In this document: positions 28,027 to 40,400 of the stretch, one piece after another | How the letters are laid out: the number at the start of each line of letters is the position of its first letter | How positions within the stretch are numbered: the stretch's first letter is position 1 | NCBI RefSeq assembly: GCF_947507565.1 | Contig: NC_089179.1 | Coordinates: forward strand, 798,681 to 862,680 | Direction of reading: 5' to 3' | DNA length: 64,000 nt | Source: Oscarella lobularis | Lineage: Eukaryota > Porifera > Homoscleromorpha > Homosclerophorida > Oscarellidae | Made by a program: the position numbers and the translations under genes | Notes under the pieces: model-generated | Seen by the model: only the letters and a program-made list of their open reading frames with translations | Database searches by the model: none | What the model was told of the DNA's origin: nothing

Positions 28027-29401
28027 CCTCTTAGTGCGCTCCTGCTGCATAAGAGAATTTCCTCTGATTGGGTTCTGGTGTCCACGGACGACCGACGCTC
28101 TATTCCCTTTCGCTTCCCCACCTACCTCTTGTAATTAATAACGTTACGCCGTTCTGTACAGTGGACATCGTCGCGATCTCTCAATTGAATCGGGACGGGA
28201 CGGGTCCACGTAGTTTCGTGCCAAAGGCGCGGCAATGATGACGCTATCGGGTCCACGGGACAATGTAACGACGTCCGGCCCATCTGGTGTCAAGTTGCAG
28301 TGTAGACATGAGTCATAGAGGCACTTGACGGAAAAAATCGCGCGAAAAAGACGTATCTATAAGCAGCACAACGAACTCGTCTTCATCTTTCGCTCGTTAG
28401 CATTCTAACTTCCCCGTCAATGATGCCATCCTGTCTGGGGAAAACGACGCCAGAGTTTGCCTAGCGAATCGGATCCCTGAAGCCGCCTACAAGTTGTGGT
28501 CAGGCGATGGGAGTGCCTTGACCACGATTACCACCACCATCGCAATAATATTTCGCGCTGGATTGCCTTTCTGGACACGGTCCACCGTCATTCTAGTGGA
28601 TTCCATTTATCTAGCTTAGATCAGCGGGTCACAGCTCGGGTTAGCCTGCTACACGGCTTCCTTTTAGCCCCCCGTGCGATACTGCCACTGATGCATAGTC
28701 AGGGCTCTCGTCTGGCATAATTAAACAATGTCGTTAATCAAGTCCCTTCATCTCGTTAGAACTGTATTGGGTCTAAGCCTGACGATTGCTGCACAAACAA
28801 TTCACCGCCTATTCCGGTCCGTTTACCACATCAAATTAGAATCCCGATTGGCCGACTTTTTGCGGTAAAGCGTGATAGCATAAAACGGGTCAAACACCGC
28901 CGTTTAGCCATTCTACTCTAGTCCATCCAGACAAACGAAATCGGACCCCCCGAGGTGAGTAGACTCCCATCCCCCCTTTAGAAAAAAGGCGCGATTGAGA
29001 GAGCGACGGGGTCCCCTGATTCAATTCAAATCGAGCGTCCGCCGGTCAGTGAGCGAGATCGGCAAGACGGGCGCCAATTATCCGTCCGGACCTATTACCG
29101 GGAATTCACAGGCAGCTACCGGGTTGCTGGCATGGGGTTGGGGCGTCGACAGTCGCTCGCACACCGATTGTCAACGGGGGAAACGATGCAACTAATTTGA
29201 CAATAAGACCCAAATGAGGGCACTTGTCGCACGCCCCCGACGCGCGTATCTGGATAAGCGTGTCACCCCTCCGTCCGTCCCACTCCTATATAATCAACGG
29301 CATCCTCCTTCGTCAGTCAGTTCACAACTAACGCTTCGATTCTCCTAGATCGTTTTCTGTCTCTCACACCAGTCGACTCTATCTCTATCTCTCTCTCCTA
29401 A
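28027..29401. other. 1.4-kb gene-free region upstream of the homeobox gene
   Basis: The longest gene-free stretch in the window and the likely cis-regulatory region of the PRD homeobox gene. I see no long ORF, RNA gene or repeat. Scattered TAAT-type sites (for example near 28131 and 28716) fit homeodomain input but are too common to prove it. Confidence 0.55.
29287..29318 (+). promoter_or_regulatory. TATA box plus initiator of the homeobox gene
   Basis: TATATAA at 29287-29293 is followed 26 bp later by TCAGTC, an initiator-like sequence, and about 85 bp later by the ATG. Such a focused core promoter suits a developmentally regulated gene and contrasts with the TATA-less divergent promoters nearby. 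Confidence 0.6.
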
Positions 29402-30528
<1,127 letters not shown>

Positions 30529-30769
30529 GAAAGAACCGGGCTGCCAATGTACAAGTGACTATAGGCAAAGACATGCATGCACGGACGTCTAATTAACTCG
30601 AGAGTGTTGCCCCAATTTGACATTTGCAGTGAAGATTTATCGAATAGTAATACACATACGAAACACGGGGGGAGACTCTCGTACCAGTTTGCGACACGGA
30701 TAAAGGACTGAGCCCGAGTCCCTTGTCCATTTTTCTCTACCCACTTACTGCGTGCAAAAGCGTTCTGGT

Positions 30770-31711
30770 TCAGTGGCCAGGAGCACTCAGACTCTTCTCC
30801 ATGAACTTTCTCTTGGAGAAACACATCCACCACTGACAGAGTATATGTCTTTTTTTTTGCGCACAATGATATGTAGCCTACCTTGCTTGGTTTATCTGCC
30901 TCGAATACCTTGTGCGCCAGACGAAGTCCCAGTTCCTGACGTAGTTGTAGGAAATACTGTTGCAGTTGGTCTGGAAAAGAAAAAGAAAGAAAGGTCATCC
31001 TTGCTCCTCCAGCACTCTGCAGAGACGACTCTTTTCTCTTATCACCTGTCTCGTTCTTATCCTTTGGCTTCTGATAAAAAGCGTTGAGAGGAAAGCGCGG
31101 ATCGCCGGGAATGGGAAAGTTTCCCAGACCGAGCGTGTTCATTTCCTTCACGGCATCGTTCTTGGTCTTGCACTGCGTAGAAGAAGAAGAAGAAGCGAGA
31201 GTGAGGACACGCCGTTTTACAGGCGACACAAACTATTCATTCGTCGCACCCTAGTCATTTTCTTGAGGCACTCGCTCGTATAGAGAGTCAAATACATGAG
31301 AACGCGATCCGCCTCGCCCTGATAAAGAAAGACGATAACCGAAACCTTTCGTCGACTCTTCGCGACACTGTTTCTAGTCTGTCCCTACCTTGACTTCGTA
31401 GTTTTTGAAGAAAACGTTCGCCTTGAAGAAGTAGAGCGCTTCGTCGATAACGTCCTGTTCTTTGTCATCTGAGAACACGCAGTCCCCGATTCGGGACCCC
31501 GGTAATCGAAAAGCGTCCGAATGCGATTCTAACGCGTCTTTCATACCCGCTTTCGGAGCTGGACCCTTGAAATTGGTCCTTATGGGAAGGAGAGCTATGT
31601 TGCCAATCGAAAGGTGCTTTCCTTTCTCGTTGAACGACGAATGATACGCCTAATAAGACAGAAATGCCTCCAACGCGCTTAAAACGACGCGTGAAGTCGA
31701 CTGACAGGCAT
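30770..31711 (-). CDS. ARPC3: Arp2/3 complex subunit 3
   Basis: Exon 1 holds only MP (31706-31711) and splices to [20 protein letters not shown], then [15 protein letters not shown] 78-bp intron inside this block (about 31465-31542) has no stop and is a multiple of three, so an unspliced reading would look coding. Splicing gives [20 protein letters not shown], as in human. Later exons give [25 protein letters not shown] and FPLNAFY, and finally [24 protein letters not shown]3 is the 21-kDa subunit of the seven-member Arp2/3 actin nucleator that makes branched filaments. Complete, with ordinary family length. Confidence 0.97.
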
Positions 31712-31835
31712 TTCGAACGACGAAACAGCCACGAACGACTCGGAGATCCTACTTTAGCGTGCGTGCTAGCTCAAGTAGGGAAACGGAAGTGGGGAACTTT
31801 AATTAATGAAGGGCGGTTACTGTCTACAGTTTTAA

Positions 31836-32957
31836 TCAATGAAGTACAAAGCCCACTAAAACAGCCGAGAATTCCACTATATCTTCGCTAGCGATGTTTG
31901 AGTACCGACTTACGTGATCAACTATCTGCCCCAATAAAGGTTTTAATTAATAATAAAAGATTATAAACGATTGCCAGCTGTACCTCATCGCTGGCGGCTT
32001 GATCGTGAAAAAAGGATGCAGAACCGACGACGGCTGCCGCCAGCCACATGGTATCTTCCTGCAATCGACCGTCCGAGTGAGCCGAGCTCTTCGATGATCT
32101 CGAAGCCAATTCTCTGTAGACGTCGTCCCACTGCAAGTAGACCATGTCGAACAGATGCGTACAGATACGATGCATTGCTTCGACGTCTACGCCAGCCATG
32201 CAACGACCTAAACAGTAAGGCACCGATACCTATAGTCCCCCTGATGAATTGCTACAGGTGCTAATAACTAATGCTTTTTTTTCTACGTGACGTCATTTGG
32301 CGCCGTACCGATCGCTTCGAGAAGCGCTTCAGCGCAAAGAAACGCCGACGTGGCGTTAACGTCAAAGCCGGTCGTCGTCAGAACGCGCACCTCCGACTGC
32401 AATACGGCATTGATCGTGTACGGATGCCCGAGCTCGTCAAGTTGAAGTCGAAGTCTCGGCATTGTCAACGCACGATAATGCGACGACAATTTGCTCGCGA
32501 GTTGTATGCACGACATGACGCGCAACGTCGCCTGCGATTCGATTCGCTTCTGAACGTTTCGCCATTTTGTTTCGACGTCCGGTCCGCTTCCGGCCGCCGT
32601 TGCCGCCGTGCGCACGTGATCGAAGATGCTCGTCACGTGCAGCGACATGAATTTGTCGAAGAGATCGGCGGCGGCGTAGCGAACGTCCGCGCTCACGCCC
32701 AGCGTGTCGCACATCGCGAAAATGAATTCTAAATGCTGCCGCGTCTGTTTGGGCTTCTACGAAAGACGTTTGCTTGTACTATTACCGACGCTGCGCTTGT
32801 CTTTGAAATGATTTCGACGCGGCGACGGTTCAATTTGGACTAGGTGAGCCTCGTTCTGCTGAACGAGACCGTCGAGGTATTCCTTGAGCAGGTCCGACGA
32901 TAGACCGAGTTTTTTCGAGTTGAAAACGGGCTCCGATGTTCTCTTTTCGCGAGACAT
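31836..32957 (-). CDS. CNTD1: Cyclin N-terminal domain-containing protein 1
   Basis: Starts MSREKRTSEPVFN at 32957. The cyclin box contains LRVMSCIQLASKLSSHYR and LGHPYTINAVLQSEVRVLTT, followed by FDVNATSAFLCAEALLEAIG, closely following human CNTD1. The last exon, after an intron whose acceptor lies near 31926, reads IVDHVSRYSNIASEDIVEFS and ends at 31836. Reading through that intron would give a short false end at 31918. CNTD1 acts in meiosis with PRR19 and CDK2 to set crossover number at MutL-gamma sites. The stop lies 125 bp upstream of ARPC3 on the same strand. Confidence 0.9.
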
Positions 32958-33085
32958 GCAGTCGTGAGAGCCAGCTGAGCAAGCGGCGGCACATTTCAGT
33001 CATCTCCTCGTTGCTAAGAGTCGACGAGGCACGCCCGTATGTACTAATAATTTATTACCTCTGCATGGCAAGAATTCAAATAATT

Positions 33086-36000
33086 CTACTGCAAATCTTC
33101 GTCGTCGTCATCGTCGCTTGCAACGGGTTCGATTGTCATCTTTCTCTTCTTGGGCAGCGAAGCAGCTACAAAACCGCTGTGAGTCATCTGGCAACAAGAT
33201 AACGTAGGCAATTCACCATAAAAGTGATCTGCCGTCTTTTGTCGCAAGACGTCCAGACTGTCAGCTTCGTCAGCCCATTCCAATACAAGACGTCTACCGT
33301 ACACGTGAGTACTGTGCACGAGTGATTGAAAGGCTCTCTAGGAAATGGCATGAACGAGCGCAATTCAACTTCCTCGCGCACTAAAAACTCACTCTGGCGT
33401 CGTCTTTCGTTAGATATTCAACGAAAGCAAATCCCCTGTGACCAGTCTGTTTTCCACCAGCCTTCTTTGGTAAGCGCAACGTCTTGATCTCGCCAAACGC
33501 TCTAATAAGACAACAAAAGCCATTTAGGCGACCGAGAATAAACAAAGCACTCTCCGTACTGAAATATTTCTCTAATCTCCTTCAGAGTTGCCTCGAACGG
33601 GACATTTCTCACGAGAATTTTCGCCGACGTTTGATCTTTTTTCGTCGCCTTCTTCAACGACAATCCTCTCGCTGCGTTCTTATCTCTGAAAGTCTCTCTA
33701 GTCACGCGAAAGTTTTTCTTTACGCAATCGATCGCGCTTGCCTGTTGGAAAATTTGAGTTCAAGCGCGTGGCCTTCTAGCTGATAGCCTTGGAGCCTCTT
33801 CAACGCCTCTTTAGCATCTCCGGCCCGTTGAAACTCGATAAAGCCATATCCCATTGAGAGCAGATTGCCTACCAATTCAATACGGCAACGTTATGATCGT
33901 CTGCAGCAAAAACACGGTTACCGCGACGACTGGTCACCCACCTGAAGATTTAGCATCCTTCTTTCTGGCTATGACAACACTGTCAACCTTCCCAATCTTT
34001 TGAAAAACCTCAAAAAAGTCGACTCGTTTGAACGCGAAATGGCTATCGCTGGCGGATTACGTACTTTCGTCAACGCCTCTTCGTTCGTACCGAAATTCAA
34101 GTTTTTCACGAAGAGACATCGACAGGGCGTCTTTGACTCGTCTAAATATAACGTACACCGAATTCAACCACAGGCAAACTTCAAGTTCCAATTAAGTTAG
34201 GACCACCTAAACGGCCACCATCGCGAACAGCTGGTTCTCGCCTCGCACACTAAAACGAACGCCGACACGGAATCGGAATCAAATCAAACAAATTATTTAA
34301 CACAAACGTCTTCCGGAGTAGGCGACGTCTCTTTGACGGAAGCGGTGGCGACGGCGGCGGCGAACGGACGAAGTGGCGCCCATTCCAAGTAGAGCGGAAC
34401 ATCTCTAAACTGGTACAAGGACACACGATATAAAAAAAAGTGCTGGCTATTAATCAGCGCTCATTGAATCGATCGTCCCCCCCCCCCTACTTTAGCGTAA
34501 GCCAATTTCGCGAACGCTTTCTTGGCTCGTTTCGCCTCCGTAAACTCGACGATTCCCGTGACGCCCGTCGGCGGACAGACGACGCGACCGAGATCGCCGA
34601 AAGGCGAGAATAAGAGACGCAAGTCGGCTTCCGACGTTTCGAACGGGAGATTTTTGACGAGTATCGTCGTCTTGCTGCGCTCGTCGTCGACGTTCGTTTC
34701 GAACGCGTTCAATCGGACGCCGTGAGATTCCAGAAAGTCCTTCGTTTCCTGTATGACCTCCGTTTCGCCGAGAGCCATCCGAACGGCGAGGCTTCGAGAC
34801 GTCGCCTAAAGGCGTGGCGTTATATATGGACTTCAAAATTTCTTTCCTCTCGTACGTCTTACCGGATCGAGTACGGCACCCTTTGAGACGTTATATTTCG
34901 CTGCAATGGCCTCGGCTATAGCGTTGGAATTGAGAAAGAGGCTGTTCCAATTGTGGGAACTACAGTAAAGGAAATTGACTCCCTCTCGATCTCTCATTGC
35001 TCTGACAATTTTGACGATACCTCTGACTCGCCGCCTTTGCTTTGCCGTCGCGTTTTCTTTTGAACGAATCGCTTTCGTCAACTATTCAGAATAGAAATTA
35101 TAGCCTCGTTAGAACTGCGGACACTATAGGGACCAAAAGATCTGTCCCTATATCCAAGGGGTCCACTCTTTAACGCGAACACGTGCAGCTAGAAAAAAAT
35201 ACTTACTCGTCTCGGCTTTTGTCGACGACGTTCTCGACGGCAGCACGTGCAACAATCTACCCTATAAACGGCCGTCAACTATAAACGCACTCCCATTCTC
35301 TGTTTCCCACTTGAAACGCGCTTCTGTCGAGTTCATTAAAAGCCTTCACTGCGTGCTCGGGCATGAGATAGGTTACGAAAGCAAAACCCATGGGTTTCTT
35401 AGTCACTCGATCGACGGGCACGAATGTTTCGGTGAGCGGACCGAAACGTCCGAACAGTTCGCCGAGTTCCTCTTCCGTGCACGTATAGGACAAATTGCGA
35501 ACGAATAGGCGACCGGACTAAGAGAAGATGCGCCGCTATGCACACAGAGACAAACGTACGCCGCTGTATCAACATTCTTACGTCAGCAATGGGTTCCTCT
35601 TCGCCAGGCAATAGAGTAGCCTGAAAAGCGCACAAACTCATTAACAAAGACAAAGGAGGAAGGGATGCACGGGGTTTTCCTCACCCTCGCTTCCCACGGT
35701 TTTTGCGACGGCGTGGCGGACGATTTTCGTTGTTGATCCATTTCTTGCCATTTTTCTATTCCGTCGTCTAACGTCACTTCGACGTATCGATTCCCTAACG
35801 AACGAGAAATTGGCTCGCATTTTTTTTACTCGCGACTCTTACCCATGTAGTCCTTATGTCGCTTCAACGCCTCCGTCTGATCGTTCGACGAAAAAAAGTC
35901 GACGAAAGCGCGTCCTAGTCGCGAGTAAGCGATTCCGTACAACGTTAATGCTTTGGATAAAGTTTTGTCCTCACCTGAAGGTCTTCCCTTACTGGTTTGA

Positions 36001-37207
36001 ACCATGCGGATTTCTCTAATGTCTAGCGGTTCAAAAAACCGTCGCACGTCATCCTAATAGGTCTGTAGTGTGAACGGGTTATTCTCGTTCTCTTTCTTCT
36101 TTTACCTCTGTTGCCTTGAAAGGAATTCCTCTCATCTTCACTGTATAGGCAATTTCTTTTGGTTCATTGGTATCCTGTTCTTCGTCGCTTTTGCTTTCGT
36201 CATCAGTACTGCTGCTATTGTCCTTCTTTTTGGCATCGGCTCGAGTAGACACTTTGGACTTGAGATACTACAGTAGGAAATGCGTTCTGTTGTAATGTCA
36301 GAGTCCTTCTATAATATATATCTTACATCCATGTCTGAAAGGCGATGCTCTTCGTCTCCTCCTTTTTCTTCTCTTTCGTCAGCGCTCGCTTCCACAAATC
36401 GATTTTGGATTATCGTTGTTGTCGAGTCCTTTCCGTCCTTTTGGAGTTTAGACTGAAAGAGAAGTCAGGCAACCGAGAAAAAGCCACGAAATCACTACTA
36501 CTGACTCTCTCCTCGTCATTAGCCCATTTAGCCTTTTTCGATTTTGGCTGGTGAGCATCCAGAAACTCCTGAAATTCAGGATCATTTTCAACCTAAATTA
36601 ATAGAAGAGGAGAATGATCAGACGTGGCATATGAGAATAGGTGAAAAAAACCTGGTGCAACTTCTCTAACATTTGATTCGTCTTAGATTTGGCTTTCAAG
36701 GCAGACACCATCTAAAAACAAATATCTATTTCTAGGACTATTAGAAAATTCGACTGTGTACATTACCTTCGCCTTTTCCTCTGCCTTCACCTTTTCCTCG
36801 TACTCAGCCAAAGTCAGCCCGGCCTTCCGAGCCTCAGACGTCTTGTGACGTCTCTCGAAACGCGAGCTGCCTTTCGAATATCTGCTCCACGGTCTCGCTA
36901 TGCTCTCGTCGCCTATCCCTTTAGCGAGTTCCACCTGAAAACGACTCCAGAATAGGACGAAAGACATACAGATTTGGTCTATGCTTACCCCCATCCTACA
37001 CGTATCCATAAAGGCTTTGTTGAAATACTTGACGGCTGCTTCTGCCTGCTCGCTTGTCTTGAATCCGACGAATGCGAAGCGGCGAAACGTTCCCGTGGCC
37101 GTTTTTGCCAGTTTTACGTCGGTAATCTCGCCGCGAGACGAGAAGAGCTCGCGAAGGCGCTCGTCGGATGCGCTTTTCGGCAAGTTTTTGACGATTATTC
37201 TCGACAT
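33086..37207 (-). CDS. RBM19: RNA-binding protein 19 (six RRMs; Mrd1 homologue)
   Basis: The start MSRIIVKNLPKSASDERLRE (37207; an in-frame ATG four codons upstream is possible) is the RBM19 N-terminus. RRMs can be traced in order: RRM1 (37.0-37.2 kb), RRM2 (about 35.8-36.1 kb), RRM3 with YTCTEEELGELFGRFGPL (35.4 kb), a conserved SSHNWNSLFLNSNAIAEAIA spacer (34.9 kb), RRM4 with TILVKNLPFETSEADLR (34.6 kb), RRM5 (33.9-34.1 kb), and RRM6 with ILVRNVPFEATLKEIREIF (33.6 kb). The end is YGRRLVLEWADE followed by an acidic tail. The protein works in the nucleolus on the small-subunit processome and 18S rRNA maturation. Roughly fifteen exons; acidic linkers match the family. Confidence 0.94.
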
Positions 37208-37436
37208 GCGGTTAGCCACGTGTTATTACGCCAAGCTGCACGTACGCTAAGATCAAAACAAATGCTATTATTACGCTTACACGAAAACAACTAATAAAAT
37301 ATTGCAAAAACTGGAGGCAATTATTTTGCACCCCGTCACTTCTTTCTGGTCACTTATAAAAAATACGCAAAAATGAAAAATGTGAAAAACTAGTTGTAAA
37401 ATCAATTATACGGTGCATCGTACTCTCCCTATCCCA

Positions 37437-40400
37437 CTAACACCATTCCTCGGACTTCAAGCTACAGACTTTAAATAAGCAAAGGCGAGTCATTTTTCTC
37501 GCTTACCTGGCCTCTTCGTGAGCGTGCAGTTTCCCGAGAACTGTTGGTGCATGTTCAATAACCAAAGACAGTAGCTGGTCCATGTATGTCTTCTGCCTGC
37601 TGTATTCGTCCTCTTTTGCTTGAAGCATTCTAACCAATTCCTCCTGCAAAAAGGCCCAGGGGTGAGTGCGCAAATTTAATTGTCTTCTGTTTTCTTGCCT
37701 TAGTTGCCGACTTGTAATCGTCAGGGGCCGAAACAAGATCTGAAAAGGACTCCGATGAAAAAGCTCTACGAAATTTAATGAATAACGGTGCACCTTCTGA
37801 GGACTGTTCGTCAGTCTTCTCTCGCAGCAATTTCATAGCGTGATCTCGTTCAGTTTGAACGAGTGACAAGGTGTCATCCTACCGAAAAGGAGATGCAGGT
37901 AGGCTGCCATAATAGCTTCTCCTGTCTCTCGGGCTATATATAACCTTATCCTGTACAGCTTTCTGCAAAGATGAAATGTTGTTCTCTTGCTCTCTAACAA
38001 CATCTCGTAATTCGTTCACCTTTTTCTACAGCACAAAAAACGTTTGGACAAGCCAAAAAGGTGCCGCGTTACCAATTGCATACCTGAGTTTTATGCAGAT
38101 CAGTTTGTAAGCTCTGCACTTGACCCTCGAGAGCCTGCTCGGTCTCCTGAAACTGCTGATTCATTGAAGACGCAGATTGATGCATTTCGTGAAGAACTTT
38201 TCGCAATTCTTCGCGACCCGATTCCGACTCGGCAAGCTACAGAAACAGCCAACCTCTAAGAACAAAAAGCCAAATCAAAGGATGCAGCTCTACCTGCTGA
38301 CGAAGAGTCTGCACAGTGCGTTGCAGATCGTCGACTTCACCTGGAGAAGCCCCCTATACAACATTCGTCAAGCTTTGAAAAATCACATCTCACAATTTGG
38401 TCCTACTTGATCGGCATTCCGCCCACTCTTTGCATTCAACCTGATGAGGCCGTGTATACAAGTACGACCACTACAGCGCGTGTCATCACCTACCTAGCAC
38501 ACTCCACTCGCAGCTGCTCGCTCTCCGTCTTCTGCGCTTCCAGTTGAGTAGTGAGAGCATAGACCTCTTGCTGGAGTTGACTCTTTTGCGCGCCACCTTG
38601 CTCCGCGACAAAACGTCGAGTGATGACCAACCGAACGTGTCCTCTGCTCTTGCTCAGCGCTTTTTTCATATGAGAAAGCGTCGTCCTGCTCACGTCTTCT
38701 CCATTAATTTCTAAAATCCTATTCCAAAGAACCGTTAAGAAGCGGACAGCATTGATGAAAACGCTATACCGGTCTCCGACGTTCAGCTGGCCGCACTTGT
38801 GCGCAGGACTGCCGGCTTTTACGCTTTTAATAAAAAGACCCTCGCCAAACATGCCCAGGCCGTGCATTTGAGTGCCCTCTGCTACAGTTAGCCCTATGCC
38901 CGTCTTTGATCCCACGTCGACGTCGACAGCCAGCAAAATCAGAGACGACGCTGTAGCTAGCGAGAAAAGGGTTTGAGAGCCGGTGTTTGCAGCACGAAGA
39001 CTTGCGGTTAGCTCGTTAATTGTCTCGTCCTAATATTGTCATTGTTCAGTGTACGCTGAAGAGATGTCTCAAGGGGGGGCCTCACTCGTTCTTGAATCTG
39101 TTTTCCTTTCCTTTCGATTTCATTGCGTATTGCTATTATAATTTGATCCTTTTTCTCGGCGTCAGCCCTTAAGGCTTCCATTTCTACCCCTAAAATAATC
39201 ACCCTCTTTTACAATCTACATATTGATCGACATTGGACTTGCGCTGACCGTTTGATGGTGCGTTTTGTTTTGCGCTAACCGCGTGGCTTTCGGTCATTTT
39301 TTTCAGAGAACTGTTCTCTTTTTGTAAGGATTTGATGACACCTTCTTGCGTTTTAAGACTGTCATTGAGTGCCTTCAGCTGGCTCTCTTTCTATAAAGGC
39401 AGTATCGATCTGGAGCAGGACAATGCACTCCGTTTACCGTCGTCAGAATGCTAGACATGGCAACTTCGTCTTCAGCACCAGTAAGTTTTTCTCTTTTCTG
39501 CAACAAAAAATTTCAGCCATTCAAAGTTCAGTAAGTAATATCGGCTAACGAGTTCATCATTCTCCGCTTCAAACTTTTTGATCGAGTCCTTTTGCTTTTG
39601 AACTTCCTCCTCCAACGAGCTAACACGAGCCGCATAAACAGCCTAAAATCCCTTTTATAAACAAGCCAATGCCAAAAAATTGTTGCGGTACTTCCAAGTC
39701 TTTCACAACAGACGTAATCACCTCGCTGCTTTGAGAATCTCGGCCTTCACCGAGCTGAGGAATGATATCAAAACGTCTCTCTACTGCGACAAATTGTCAA
39801 CGTGCCTACCTCTGAACTAGCCGTCAAGCTGTCGTTCATCTGCCTAAGCATTTCGATTTCGTCGTTCAGTCTCGCTTTCTCCTTTTTCTCTATCGCTTCT
39901 CGCTCGGCAACCGACTCCTGAAGAGACTCGTAAGCGTTGCGCAGAGTCGTCACCTGCAAGTTATAAATTCAAGACAAAGCTCAGTTTTAGAAAATTTACT
40001 AGACCGTTTCCTCAAGATTTTCCAGACGAGCTGTCTTCGTTCTCAGCGATTCCAATTCTACCCAGAGAGATGCGTTCTCTGCACGCAAGGTTTCCTAAAA
40101 ATCAAAATTCAAAAGGGGGTCAAGAGACCGGTTTCTGCATACAACGTCTGCTGACAACTTCGGAGGCTGATAACCGGAGGGCGGCGAGGATGGGTGAGAG
40201 GAGGGAAGGCTACGAAAAATACTAATCAAACCACCTTAATTCTAACTAACATTTTCCTCACAGATTAATCTCAGCATCAGAATCGGTCGCACTTTGCCTC
40301 GTGCGCACAACAGGAGCCAGTTTTAAATGAAATACATTCTGCTCTTTCCATTGCGATTGGACCATGAGGGGATACTCGCCTTCTCCAACGATACGTTCAA

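Noticed and set aside
31918-31975. CNTD1 ending at 31918
   Set aside because: That end comes from reading into an intron; splicing gives a C-terminus matching the family, ending at 31836.
32283-32732. Plus-strand 153-residue ORF opposite CNTD1
   Set aside because: A mirror of the conserved cyclin-box exon on the minus strand; its sequence is Arg-rich shadow protein.
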